Shown here: positions 1 to 10,774 of the stretch, piece by piece
How positions within the stretch are numbered: position 1 is the stretch's first letter
Layout: each line of letters opens with the position of its first letter
NCBI RefSeq assembly: GCF_032854445.1
Contig: NC_088298.1
Span: forward strand, 7,799,504 to 7,863,503
Reading direction: 5' to 3'
DNA: 64,000 bases
DNA from: Liolophura sinensis
Lineage: Eukaryota; Mollusca; Polyplacophora; Chitonida; Chitonidae
Made by a program: the position numbers and the translations under genes
The notes under the pieces: generated by a model
What the model was told of the DNA's origin: nothing
The model's input: only the letters and a program-made list of their open reading frames with translations
The model's database searches: none

Positions 1-188
1 GTTCTATTTTCGTACTTTATATACTTTCTGAATTCTTTGGTAGTTTGTCCTAAAGGTCGTTTTGGGAATTTGCCTTCGATCATTGACCCGTAACGTCCAT
101 CTTGGTTGACGAATGTCTGTTTCGAGGCATATTTTCAGTGCAAAAGAAATAAATAAGCAAAAAAGGAGAACATATTTACATAGTCAAA

Positions 189-221
189 ATGAATTTCTGC
201 GGAATTACTTTGCTTATTATG
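189..221 (+). CDS. possible first exon of a small secreted peptide gene
   Basis: An ATG in an A-rich context (aaaATGa) opens an 11-codon segment, MNFCGITLLIM, that resembles the beginning of a signal peptide. It runs into a good splice donor (ATG|GTAAGC). The exon would end in phase 0, which matches the phase-0 start of the much better candidate exon at 1254-1400. If there is no splicing the frame continues only 13 more codons to a stop near 303. The exon is so short that chance is a serious alternative; I list it because donor, phase and hydrophobicity agree. I do not recognise the product. Confidence 0.25.
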
Positions 222-350
222 GTAAGCTGTTCAGTTCATCAGCATTCATTGCAAGTTGCATGATGTCACCTCTGCAGACGTTTTGCGGAGAGTACGCGTT
301 GTGATTGCTCTATCACTCTTACAGAGATGGTAATATAAACAAGCATGGGT

Positions 351-563
351 TTATTTATTTGTTTGGTGTTTTACGTCGTACTCAAGAATATTTCATTTAT
401 ATGATGGCGGCCAGGTTAATGGTGGGAGGAAACCGGGCAGGACACAGCTGACTATCCACAGGTTGCTGCCAGACCTTCCCACGTTGGGGTGGAGAGGAAG
501 CCAGCATGAGTTGGACTTGAACTCACATTGACCGCATTAATGTAAGGCTCCTGGGTCATTGCG
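351..563 (-). mobile_element. tRNA-derived SINE (family A, MetaSINE-like)
   Basis: This is a nearly full-length minus-strand copy of the commonest repeat in the window. Read on the minus strand it has the remains of the tRNA-like head (the part with the words CCAGGAGCC and GCGGTCA), the conserved centre (CCGGCCGTACGTGGGAAGG in good copies, here degraded), and a tail ending in GAGTACGACGTAAAACACC followed by TAAATAAA. The central part resembles what I remember of the MetaSINE domain of molluscs; a library comparison is needed to name it. About 16 copies or fragments occur in the window, in both orientations. Confidence 0.8.
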
Positions 564-579
564 AACAAATATGGACGTG

Positions 580-946
580 AGTGAGTGAGTGCTTAGAGTT
601 TCGCGTCGTACTCAACAATTTTTCAGTTATATGACGAGGAAGGAGTCCTTAGAGTACATGGATGTGTACATGTATGTGCCTCCTTGTTGTAGGACGGATT
701 TCCACCACTCTTTTATCTAGTGCTGCTTCAATGAGACGACTTACCGAAGGCAAGTCAGTCGCCCCGACCGCGCCATTATAATGATACGGGTCAACCAGTC
801 GTTGCACCATCCCGTTAATGCTGAAGGACAGGCCAGGAAGCTACTCTTTGAAGGTCTTATGTTTGACCCGACCAATGATTGACGCTGGATCTACCGCTCC
901 ATGAAGCAAACGCTTTAATAACTGAGCCATCGGGGCCGGTAGCATG
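580..946 (-). mobile_element. tRNA-derived SINE (family B, CACT-tailed)
   Basis: A second SINE family, complete on the minus strand. The head at 921-946 reads GATGGCTCAGTTATTAAAGCG, which fits a Pol III A box, and GGTCGGGTCAAA further on approximates a B box. The body contains CAACGACTGGTTGACC and GTGGAAATCCGTCC. The 3' end reads ACTGAAAAATTGTTGAGTACGACG and finishes in a (CACT)n tail, seen as gagtgagtgagtgc on the + strand. The copy at 56000-56345 is the same element in the opposite orientation and defines the ends. A reading frame of 82 codons on the minus strand here is part of the SINE head and flank, not a gene. Confidence 0.75.
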
Positions 947-1253
947 GACGTGGATGCTCTAACTGTGTGCTTTGTCTCTGTGCTTGAGTCGACTGCCGTC
1001 GCTGCTTTGGTTGCGCTCTCCATACTGTAGTTTGCTATATTCTGGTATACAGAATTTTTTATGTCGCTGAATTTAATCTTGTTGTTCACGGCACAAGATG
1101 TAGCGTTTCTCGGTTGTCAGGTGTTTTCTTGGAGGATTGAAAACATCATTATTTTTGTAATAGTTGAATATTTTGAAACCTGCATAGCTGGTTGGTAACA
1201 TCGCTTTCTTTTGATTTAATTATCAAGAAATTGTTCTTTACCTCTATCTTCAG

Positions 1254-1400
1254 GGATACTTCCACGAAAATTCACCCTCTGGGAGACAGAGAGTTAACTC
1301 GGAGATTTACGTACCTAGTGCACATGAGCCTCAGCATTACGAGGGCGTGGACGAGAAAACTCTGGCGCATAATTTACTATCGATACAACCAGTGGGAAGG
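1254..1400 (+). CDS. candidate internal coding exon of an unknown gene
   Basis: A 147-bp segment of exactly 49 codons lies between a convincing acceptor (CCTCTATCTTCAG|G) and a donor (GGAAGG|GTATGT). It is open in one frame with phase 0 at both ends. The translation starts GYFHENSPSGRQRV, includes EIYVPSAHEPQHYEGVD and ends LLSIQPVGR. Its mixed, polar composition without low complexity is what one expects of real protein rather than of translated AT-rich intergenic DNA. I do not recognise the family. It could be an internal exon of a three-exon gene with 189-221 and 1591-1623, or an exon of a larger gene extending left of the window. Confidence 0.4.
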
Positions 1401-1590
1401 GTATGTTGAGATCGCCAATCCTTTGTAATTTCAAGGGTCGCTTGAATAAGTAATAAAGAATACGAAGAGAGTTTCTTTATTGACTGCAATATTTTTCGGG
1501 TATAGAAAGAAGACCCCAGGGCGCGAGTTCATTTCAGAGCGGGGTCAAATGACAAACTCAAATTGTGTACCAGTTAAATTATGTTTTCAG

Positions 1591-1623
1591 TTCACCATAG
1601 AGAGACCTAAGCTGAGACTTTAA
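1591..1623 (+). CDS. possible terminal exon of the small gene
   Basis: After an acceptor-like tract (ATTATGTTTTCAG|T) a phase-0 frame reads FTIERPKLRL and stops at TAA. Joined to 189-221 and 1254-1400 it would give a 70-residue product. No AATAAA signal was seen close downstream, and the exon has only ten codons, so this is a weak call made on phase agreement alone. Confidence 0.2.
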   Translation, partial: FTIERPKLRL

Positions 1624-1792
1624 AAGACGACTGACCAATCGCCGTAAGTTGGACATTGTGCAAGGAGTAAGTAACCTACCTAAGTGAAAGATTCACGAAT
1701 ACATAGAATTCACAAACCTTACGTTGCTTAGCACCCTATTCTATTGAAAATAGCGCGAGGTAACTTATTGATGAACAAGTCTCATTAAGTGC

Positions 1793-2035
1793 TGGGCCTC
1801 CTTGGCTCAGTAGGTTAGCGTGCTAGCGCAGCGTAATGATGTAAGTCAAGTCAATGAGTTTAGGTCCAGCTCATGCTGAATTCCTTTCCGGCTGTAAGTG
1901 GGAAGGTCTTCTGCAACCTTTGGATGGGCGTGTTTCGTCCTGGCTCTGCTCTGTTTTCTCCCACCATAATGCAACTGCCGTCGTACAAAAGAAATATTCT
2001 GGAGTTGCTACCAATCAAAGAAATCAAACACAAGA
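1793..2035 (+). mobile_element. tRNA-derived SINE (family A)
   Basis: A plus-strand copy with a recognisable tRNA-like head: CTTGGCTCAGTAGGTTAGCG is an A-box-type sequence. The usual B-box region is degraded. The centre (AAGTGGGAAGGTCT, TGGATGGGCGTG) and the CCACCATAATG segment are present, then the tail with CCAATCAAAG. It is about 15-20 percent diverged from the best copies by eye, so it is old. Confidence 0.75.
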
Positions 2036-4334
2036 AATATTTCCGGTCATTCCCAATTGTTGCTGATGTTACACAGACAGGAACCGATCACGCCACAGAG
2101 AGGGGATATATGGTCACAAATGAGGCTGTGCTAAAACCTTTGACAGCAAACTTAGCTCAGCCATTCTTGTGGCTGGGCCAGTCTCGTTCAACGTAGCATC
2201 ATAAATACATCAATAGGACAAGACCGAAGAATTTTGGTTTAAACGTCCAGTTTACCGAATTAGATGAAATGAAATTGTCCCTGATTACTTAGAATGTAGC
2301 TCAAATTTTTGCCTTTTTTAAAATACGAGTCTACTTGTAGAGTCTATCTGTGTAGAGTTAAAATCATTCTGTGATTTTGAAAAAGTTATAGAGCGAAGCG
2401 CATTATTATTTTTAGGAACTTTATTATCGTGTTTGAACGGTAAGACGTGCACAGATGCACGTGGCGTCACAATGATATTTTGTGAAAGGTTATTGTGTCT
2501 ACTATCCTAAAATCATGGTCAGATTCGTTGATCACTTTTTTTGCCATCAATCTCCGGTATAGCCTCTTCGCTCTTTCAGCGAAGGACATTTATACGTAAG
2601 CTAACGAAGAGGCTGTTTTTGATGTCAGATCAGTGATACCTATTAAAAACCGTTATACATCATTAATCGTGCCAGTTCTTTTCTGTAAGATTGTCTTGAT
2701 ACATCTGGAAGAGTGGGAACTGGGCACTCAAAAAATTAATCTGTTGATTTTAACAGAAAGTTTGTTATCTGAGTGTTGCTAGCGTGTATTCTGTCATTCT
2801 GTTATTATAACGCAACATTGTGCCTTTAACATAATGTCCTGTTAGTTCAATAGAATCTTTATGTTGAATTAATAGAATACGCATGTTATATTTGACAGAA
2901 TAATCTGTTGGAATAGCAGAATACATTCTAGCATCAATCAAAAAACAAAATTTCTGTTAAACTTAAGAGATTCAGTTTTTGATGTCGCGGCTGGCTGATT
3001 TATCTGGCCGTTTATCTTTCAGTCGCTAGACTACTCTGGCTTGAATCATTATGCTGTAGTGCTTTGCTTTGTATTTGGGCATATGCCAGGATTCTGCTAG
3101 ACTCAGTGGACTAGAACAGATCTTTGTACATTTTTATGTTTATTAAATGTAATTTCTAGTCAACATTTTGAGTAATGTTTAAATTGTTTTTCTTTCTTTT
3201 GTTTCAGAGTTTGACAGTTTGGCAGTGTCAGATATTCTAGTAACCTTTCCCACTAGTACATTGTCAAGCGCGTACCTTACCAACTGCAACAGCTGACATA
3301 TGTATATTTTATATACTGAACTATTTTATATGATCAAGCTGCAAGCCATAAATATGCGAAACATATTTTCTGTGATCCTTGAAACAGAACACAAATTGCT
3401 ATTAGAACCGAATGTTCACAGACTCATGTCCAATCATAAATCCAGAAAGATTATATGTATACGTATTCCTCATGTAGGTAATTATTGATTTTATTTTATA
3501 AGGAACTAGTATAAGATTAACCTTATAAGACACAGAATTAAGTAAGTTTATGAAGGTGCTGAATTTTTTTTTTATGAATGTATATATTTTTTGGCATTTT
3601 GATATAACCATTATTGGCTTTATCAGTGTCGCTTTAATTTTGTATTCGCGCCTTTTATTACGTTTTTCTTGCCCTGTGTGAATTATGACTTCCGCTCTAT
3701 GTTTGTCTGCTTTATTTAATATGTGGTCATAAAACAAGAAATACTGACAGAGATGAATTGAACAATAACAAAACCTTTATCAGAGGACAACTTTATTGTC
3801 ACCGTAGTCCATGTTCGGTAAAAAAAGCAGTTATATATTTCGGATGGCTCGTTGAATGTCTGGTCCAATATATTCATTAACTGTCAGTATTATGTGTTCA
3901 TGGTTAGGCATTGATCCATTCCTATCAGAAAAATATATTAGGCTACGACAGTGTATATGGATGTTTTGTTCATTTACGAGGGAAATAGATGGAAATTTTA
4001 TGTAAATGGACAATGGGTGGGCCACGTAGCCAAGTGTGAACGAATACCATTATAAGAAAGGCCTTAATAATGTTTGTTTCAATTTTCAGCTGTCATTTAT
4101 AGAAGTATATTTTTATGAGAATTCCTCATAAAAGTATTAATATTTGTTGAACACGTATACGTCGTTGACTGTAAATTATATGTAATAAAATACATCGACA
4201 ATTTGTACAAAAGTGTGTATAAGTTGAATGAGTTGTAAAGTTTAAGAAAATGAAGCGTGAATTTCATGCTATGCGACATGAAAAAACTATGTTTTGATAT
4301 TTTGTTCTGACCGTAAGACCTTTGCTTCACGCTG
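2036..4334. other. intergenic stretch without a recognisable gene
   Basis: AT-rich DNA with no long reading frame, no convincing exon and no named repeat apart from the hairpin element at 2530-2637. Short frames of 60-110 codons on both strands are composed of I, Y, K, N and F, as expected from AT-rich noncoding DNA. Confidence 0.6.
2530..2637. repeat. hairpin element, possibly a small MITE
   Basis: A roughly 108-bp segment with ATCACT at one end and AGTGAT at the other. Inside, AGCCTCTTCG (2561-2570) is the exact inverse of CGAAGAGGCT (2605-2614). A shorter competing hairpin, CTTCGCT/AGCGAAG, lies within the left arm. The palindromic layout and matching ends suggest a miniature inverted-repeat element. 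I saw no second copy in this window. Confidence 0.4.
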
Positions 4335-4766
4335 TGTTTGCAATGGCCGAGTGGTTGCGTGCTAGAACAGCAGAATGACTCAGTAGCCTCTCCATCGCTT
4401 GGGTGATCTCATGGTTAGAGGGTCCACCTCAAAGTCGGGATACCTGGGATCCAAAACGGTTCGAGACTTCAGTACTTGTTGCTGCCTCCCTTGTCGCTCA
4501 GCACAGGGGGTTAGGGCATGGAACCATGAGAATGGCTGGTTGCCCCGGGGTCAGTATAATGTGACTGGGTGGGGTGTCATGTTTGGTGTCTTAGGTGGCA
4601 ACACACCTAAGGACTCTTCTTGGTCATATGAAAAATTGTCAAAGATGTAAAAACCCAAGCTGGTTTCCCCGAGCCCCGCTTTGTTTCTTCTCACCATAAT
4701 ATTGGCCGCCGTTGAATAAGTAAAATATTTTTAAATGCAGCGTGAAACACTAATCAAATAAATAAA
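4335..4766 (+). mobile_element. chimeric SINE with two tRNA-like segments
   Basis: A third SINE type. The 5' end has TGGCCGAGTGGTTGCG, a good A box of the Leu/Ser tRNA style. About 55 bp later a second tRNA-like stretch starts (CTCATGGTTAGAGGGTCC, with GGTTCGAGACTTC as B box). The middle contains CAGTATAATGTGACTGGGTGGGGTGTCATG, a module I remember as frequent in mollusc SINEs. The 3' 80 bp (CACCATAATATTGGCCGCCG, then CACTAATCAAATAAATAAAC) are the family A tail. So the element shares its 3' end with family A but has a different head and body, which fits sharing of one LINE partner. Confidence 0.65.
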
Positions 4767-5384
4767 CAAATTGTATTCCAACCACCGTGAAAATTCAACT
4801 CTTTTCAACTTTATTGGCTGAAACATTTAATACGCCGTATATGTGAAGAAATTCAACAGTACACCACTTCTAACTTTGGAACTATCATACATGAACCGGC
4901 ATTCAGTTGATACTCGGCTATTTACCAGTTAAAAGGTGTCTTGTAGAATAGAGATTAGTGATATAAATTTGACTCTGATCAGGTACGCCGGTCATTGTCA
5001 TACAGGGATGCTTACACACTTAGGAAAACGACAATATGCACAAAATGTGCTTCGGTGGAGTCCTAAATCCAATCCAATTTTATGGTAGAGTTTAAGTGAC
5101 TTAAAATGCTCAATTCTCGGCATATATTTTCTTTACCGGTACATCCGAAAGTCCCTTTTTATATTACACAAGAAGATTTTTTAACTCCTTAGATGCATAC
5201 ACGAAATTGGCATTTTTATGGGTAAAGAATAGTTCCATCTTTGGAATGAGGTAATCGGTTTTAAGTTCGTTTGCGTAGCTTTATGTTCATTTCATGCAAA
5301 CGAAGAGAATGTTTATTATGGACCTCCTGCAGATGTTGTTCCACTAAATGCCCTCTGCATGCAATGCATGGTGACATACATACG

Positions 5385-5540
5385 TTTTACGCCGTACTCC
5401 AGAATATTTCACTAATATACTTCGGCCGCCAGCGTTATGGTGGGAGGAAATCTAGCAGAGCCCGTGGGAAACCAACGATTATCCGCAGGTTGCTGGAAGA
5501 CATTTCCACATACAACAGGAGAGAAAGCCTGCATGAGCTT
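5385..5540 (-). mobile_element. partial SINE (family A), first of three in a row
   Basis: A minus-strand fragment covering the tail and centre (GCCGTACTCCAGAATATTTCAC, then TTATGGTGGGAGGAAA and ATCCGCAGGTTGCTGG). The tRNA head is missing; it stops at GCATGAGCTT. Confidence 0.7.
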
Positions 5541-5564
5541 TGAATCCTGTAAAAATTGTTAAAT

Positions 5565-5745
5565 TTTGTATTTATTTGCTTAGTATTTTACGCCGTAATC
5601 AAGAATATTTAACTAATACGACGGCTGCCAGCATTATGGTGGGAGGAGACCTAGCGTGGCCCGGAAGAAACCCACAGCCATCTGCATTTTGCTGGAAGTA
5701 CATTCCCACGTACAACCCGAGAGGAAGCAATCATGAGCTGTGGAT
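5565..5745 (-). mobile_element. partial SINE (family A), second of three
   Basis: The same part of the element in the same orientation as the preceding copy, beginning with TATTTGCTTAGTATTTTACGCCG and ending at CATGAGCTGTGGA. The two copies end at the same internal position of the SINE, so they may be a tandem duplication or two insertions truncated alike. Confidence 0.7.
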
Positions 5746-5769
5746 CATTTTAAAAAAATCGCTGAATTT

Positions 5770-5866
5770 TTTATTTATTTATTTTATAGGTGTTTTACGC
5801 CGTACTCAATATTTCACTTAATATTTCACTTAACAACTGGACAGAGCCCGTGAAAAACACCAACAA
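5770..5866 (-). mobile_element. SINE tail fragment (family A), third of three
   Basis: Only the extreme tail is left: TTATTTTATAGGTGTTTTACGCCGTACTC, a short internal duplication of ATATTTCACTTA, and CAGAGCCCGTG. It lies directly after the two longer copies and in the same orientation. Confidence 0.6.
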
Positions 5867-8020
5867 AACTGGATGAATCGGTTAAATCCAGAAACTGAAA
5901 CAGAAAACGATACGGTGTATGCATTTAAAGATTTTAAGGTACATGATAAATACTCGCTTGTCACGAGCCACTTGATATGTTTCTTACAGTATTTGGACAA
6001 CGACAGCAAGCACGGGAAACCGCTGTGCCCTGTGGTAAACCACAGACCTTTGGCACTGTTCTGGCAATCATCACCACGTGTTATATTTAGATATGCGTGC
6101 CATTTTGATGGTAGACAAGTACCCGGTATGGTAGTTTTCTGGAATTACTGCGTAAGTTCATATTCGTAGCCTAATACATACTTTAACTGGTATGTCCCAG
6201 AATTATGGGACGAGGAAAGATTTCCAGATTTTTGACACTGTATTCCCGGCTTCCTGGAACTGGTTCCCACCAAGTGTCAACTGTCTCCGAGTTCTTAAAC
6301 TGGATCACAATTCACTATTCCAGACACTGGGACTGTTTCGCAATTCACCGTACAAGAATTTTCCCACTCTTAATAAAATATCTACTTACTGAGGATGCTT
6401 ACCGGCAATTTGGTGTCTACTCGTGACTCCAAGGCCATTTGCAGACGCTGAAAAATCAATTTATAGTTTTCCACATGGAATAGGCGGAGCAGTGAACCAA
6501 ATTAGAAAACTCTGATTGGTCAGAAGGGCAATTTTTGACAGTTTGTAAACACAGATGACACGATGATGTCACCACGATTACAACCAAGAACTCCAAAATA
6601 AAGCCAAAATCTAAATGCCAATGTCTGAAAAGTCCATATTTTTATCCATATTACTCAAAACGTAAAACCAATTTCCACACAAAGGTAATAAATGATAAAT
6701 TCCTTATCAAAACGTGGTGGAAAAATCCTGGTCCGATTTCTAAAAGTGCGTGTCTATACACACCATAATTACCATAAATGTACAAAAATGGCGGCAACAA
6801 ATACTTCTGATTTCGAGGTTAAACTGAGGACAATTAACGTCATTTTACTGTGTGAAACAGGGACGGAAATAGAAGGTAAAGGTTTTTCAGATAAGACAAT
6901 AACATAGGATTTCGTAATTTCTACATTATTATCACTACATTGCTGAAAAATACTTATAATTATCCCAACTATGTAGGAACGCTGATACAACAACATCACT
7001 CGTCTATGAAACAGATAAACGTAAGTTTAAAACTTCCTACGAGAATAAATAAACGCTATACTGGCAAATATTGACATCATAAATTTAACTAGTATGGCCT
7101 CAGATAACGATCTTAACAAAATTTCCGTGAAAATTCATTAAAACATGAATATATGAAACTTCCCTCAATTTATTTCTTAAATCCTGCTTTCTTAAATCCC
7201 GCTACAGATGTATAGGTCATAAAATTGTAGCCGGCTCCAGTCACACTGAAAGATCTTTTCTTTTGTATTGAACACTGTAGAATTGTGACAATCACTTCAC
7301 CACAAATGTAACTTTCTGAAAAATTCTAGAGCACTCAGCTATGCACCAATCAATTAAATGAATATATAACAAATCCAACTTTCAGCCTTATACCTCCTCT
7401 ACACATAACATGTTAATGTTAATGATGGCCTGAGGACCACTCGTGCGCTCAACCAGAATTCACGTATGATATCGCTATAGTTGCTAAATATTAAGTAATA
7501 CCATAGCTTAACCATTCTAATTCATGATAACACTAATTTAGTGCAAGATGGTCTTTATCTTTACTCACACAAAATTATGCTTCCAAAGAAGAAAAAAGCC
7601 ACAAAGATTAGAACTCTTTCTCGATGTACAAACTGTTCTCAACACCAACTTTGTTAGTCCAATGTACTATTGAGGTTGCCAGACCAATTATCGCAGAAAT
7701 ACGGAATTTAGGCTTAGTAAATATGACAAAACTGATCCCAATATTATAAAGTGTATGTTTTCCATATGAAGACGAGCGTTAACCAATACAAAACTGTGAC
7801 AGCAAGTAGAAATTACAGAGCCGTGAAAGGGACATGGCGTTTTTCTTTTTTGTACCTGTGCGTTTTTCATTTTATCCACTGTTGCAGTCGGAGGTTTTTT
7901 TTCTTTTTAAGCAGCTCCCCCCTCCTCCTCCCCCCCCTAAAGAAAACTTCTTAAATGAAAACGCAGCCCATTTCTCATAGCTATATAACTTTTATGATGG
8001 ATTCGACAGAGATTTGTTCT
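5867..8020. other. intergenic stretch without a recognisable gene
   Basis: No exon pair, repeat family or RNA gene could be supported. A 98-codon frame begins at 5873 and others lie near 6200 and 6700, but none has flanking splice signals with sensible phases or a recognisable composition. A C-rich patch (cccccctcctcctcccccccct) occurs near 7918. Confidence 0.5.
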
Positions 8021-8258
8021 TCTGGATATTTACAGAATTGTATTGGGATTTTTAAATTTGCACCTTCTTATCGTACCTCTCCGGGAGCGATTCTCCGCCT
8101 TACCGTATCAGGTCCTTTTATTCATGTATCGTACATTTTATTTGACTGGTGTTTTGCGCCATACTCAAGATTAATACTTCTGCGTGTTTACAGAACTGTG
8201 CTGGGTCTTTGAGATTTGCACTTTCTTATCGTACCTCTCTGTGGCCGATTCTCCGACA
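8021..8258 (+). repeat. duplicated ~80-bp segment flanking a SINE tail
   Basis: The stretch at about 8021-8100 (TTTACAGAATTGTATTGGG, TTTGCACCTTCTTATCGTACCTCTC) recurs at about 8179-8258 (TTTACAGAACTGTGCTGGG, TTTGCACTTTCTTATCGTACCTCTC). The two are direct repeats. Between and inside them is the tail of a family A SINE, so the second copy sits within that SINE. Confidence 0.6.
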
Positions 8259-8440
8259 CACTTATACCACGGTGGCCAGCATTGTGGTGGAAGGAAACCG
8301 GGCAAAGCAAGGGGAAAGCCATGACCATCCGCAGGTTGTGGTAGACCTTCCCATGTACGGCCGGAGAAAAAGCATGCATGAGCTGGACTTGAAGTCACGG
8401 AGACCGTATTGCTGAGAGGCTCCTGGGTCATTGCGGGCGT
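8140..8440 (-). mobile_element. SINE (family A) interrupted by the duplicated segment
   Basis: The tail is at 8140-8178 (GGTGTTTTGCGCCATACTCAAGA) and the body resumes at about 8259 (TTATACCACGGTGGCCAGC) and runs through the centre and tRNA-like head to TCATTGCGGG. The roughly 80 bp in between are the second copy of the direct repeat at 8021-8258. Without it the SINE would be continuous and nearly full length. Confidence 0.7.
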
Positions 8441-8771
8441 GCAAACCTCCTCTGGTAAGGAGAGTCCTCGAAAATATTTGGTCAGCTATGTAAATATCCA
8501 CTATGCCTAGCGGTTTTAAAGACATAATACTTGATAAATCAAAGGACGAATGTATCGTCGAAATGAAATGTGTGTACTTATACCACACATTTCTCTGTCT
8601 CCGATCGGTAAGGTCAAAGCTTTTTTTTTTCGTGTCGGTTCGTTCTTTCTCTCAGCAGATAACCTTTCGTATATCTGCAAACATTCAGTTAATTAAAGTT
8701 TTCTATTCTCGAATTTTGACAAGGTTATCTTGAGGGCGTTGCACACACATATATATCTGCAAAATCCTGGT

Positions 8772-8990
8772 GAGTGGGGCATGGCTGTGTGGTAGAAGTG
8801 CACTCCCGAACTCTAAGGCACCGGGTGTGGATTTAATCCTGTCCTTGGACAAGGACCCACCAACTTTCATCGTCTGCTGGCGTCTCAGTGATAATAGGTT
8901 AACAGCCATCTGCACACAGTCTTACATTCGTTGAAGCCCACTTGCCATTGGAGCCAGCAAGCGTACACCATGCATGGGAAGGTTTACATG
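8772..8990 (+). mobile_element. possible tRNA-derived SINE of another family
   Basis: GGCATGGCTGTGTGGTAGAAGTG fits an A box and GTGTGGATTTAATCC a diverged B box about 45 bp later, the spacing of a tRNA. The body (TCGTCTGCTGGCGTCTCAG) matches nothing else in the window, and no clear tail was seen, so family and right-hand end are uncertain. Confidence 0.35.
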
Positions 8991-9084
8991 TACGCAGGCT
9001 TAAATATTAACTTCAGGTTGAAGTCAAAGTATATTACAAGTCTGCTAATTTTCTAGTTTCAAAGAATGTGTCATTCAGACTGAA

Positions 9085-10305
9085 AAAATATCACAAATCT
9101 GCTACGTTTGGGGTGTACAGATCTATTACATCAACCAATGATTACACAGGACTCGATTATGGTGTTGCATCCAGTGCGGGAAAAATATTACAAGTCGTCT
9201 ATACAAGATGTATACGTATCTATTACATCAACCAATGACTACACAGGAGTCAAGTCTGCTGTTACAACTAGCGTCTGCATAGGACTTGAGTCTGGTGTTA
9301 CAACTAGTGTGGGGAAGATATCCCAAGTCGTCTATGCATTATGTGTACGGATCTATTACATCAACCAGTGACTACACAGGACTCAAGTCTGGTGTTGCAA
9401 CTCGTGTGGGGAAGATATCACAAGTCGTTCATACATGATGTGTACGGATCTATTACATCAACCAGTTACTACACAGGACTTGAGTCTGGTGTTGCAACTA
9501 GTGCGGGAAAAATATCACAAGTCGTCTATGCATGATGTGTACGGATGTATTACATCAACCAGTGACCACACAGGAGTTAAGTCTCGTGTTGCAACTAGTG
9601 CTGGGAAGATATCTCATACATGATGTGTACGGATCTATTACATCAACCCGTGACCACACAGGACTTAAGACTGGTGTTGCAACTAGTGCGGGGAAGATAT
9701 CACAAGTCGCCCTTTCATGATGTGTACGGATCTATTATATCAACCATTGACTACATAGGACTTAAGTCTGGTGTTGCAACTAGCGTGAGGAAAATATCAC
9801 CAGTCGTCTATGCATTATGCGTACGTATCTATTACATCAACCAGTGACTACACAGGAGTTAAGTCTGGTGTTGCAACTAGTGCGGGGAAGATATCACAAG
9901 TCGCCTTTTCGTGATGTGTACGGATCTATTATATCAACCAATGACTACATAGGACTTAAGTCTGGTGTTGCAACTAGCGCGAGGAATATATCACGAGTCG
10001 TCTATGCATTATGTGTACGTATCTATTACATCAACCAGTGACTACACAGGACTCAAGTCTGGTGTTGCAACTAGCTCGGGGAGAATGTCACCAGTCGTCT
10101 ATGCATTATGTGTACGTATCTATTACATCAACCAGTGACTACACAGGACTCAAGTCTGGTGTTGCAACTAGCGCGGGGAGAATGTCACACATAGTATATG
10201 CGTGGGGTGTACGATTCTATTACTTCAACCAGTGACTACACAGGATTCAAGGTTGAAGTTGCAAGCAGTGGGAAAATATCGGATGGAGTGCACGGATCTG
10301 TTACA
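9085..10305. repeat. 97-bp minisatellite, about 12 copies
   Basis: Tandem copies of a 97-bp unit containing GTGTACGGATCTATTACATC, CAACCAGTGACTACACAGGA, TCTGGTGTTGCAACTAGTGC and GGGGAAGATATCACAAGTCG. Copies differ by scattered substitutions and a few are shortened. Because 97 is not a multiple of three, each copy shifts the frame. Overlapping frames of 60-90 codons, all with the words YGSITSTS or CTDLLHQP, are therefore artefacts of the repeat. Confidence 0.95.
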
Positions 10306-10440
10306 CAGATATTCTTCACTACAAAAAGCTAAGGGGCACTGCCCAAAGAGTGATTGAGAATGCAGAACGCCCATTGACTTAATAATAGCAATACTCTCCG
10401 CAAAATAGAAAATTGTCTCACGTAAAACCAGTTAGCGGAC

Positions 10441-10774
10441 AGGTCAGATTTTACAATGTTCCCACAGTTATACACAGTGTCATCTAGGGGTGTAACTAAT
10501 GCTGAAAAATGTGATGCTATGGTAGATATCTTTGGTGATGTCTCAAGTTCTGAGAACTACAGCTCTGACTGTATCACATATAAACAGGCTATGGAAGGAC
10601 AGCATAGTTTCAGTAACATCCAGTTTGATGACAAGTCAGCGAATGAAGATTTTACTCTGAATGGACTGAAGCAGGCTGTAGGTAACACGAAAGACTCCTC
10701 CCCAGTTGTTATGGGGGATTGGGATAGGGGTGGGGTGGTGGGGTTAGTGTCCGCTATTCAATGATTAAAAACCT
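10441..10774 (+). pseudogene. non-LTR retrotransposon ORF2 remnant, region before the RT core
   Basis: A 102-codon frame (10456-10764) includes FTLNGLKQAVGNTKDSSP. This matches the pattern found just before the reverse-transcriptase core of non-LTR retrotransposons, where F-T-x-x-E-L-x-x-A-(I/L) precedes K-x-x-S-x-P-G. The Gly-Asp that should follow is altered. The frame ends shortly afterwards and is followed by a dispersed repeat (10775-11100), after which RT sequence continues. This is a dead copy. Confidence 0.6.

Noticed and set aside
841-1089. 82-codon minus-strand gene
   Set aside because: Most of it overlaps the tRNA-like head and flank of a family B SINE; no splice context.
9108-10235. 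A family of small related proteins in tandem
   Set aside because: Overlapping frames spaced by 97 bp or multiples of it; they are shifted readings of one minisatellite.
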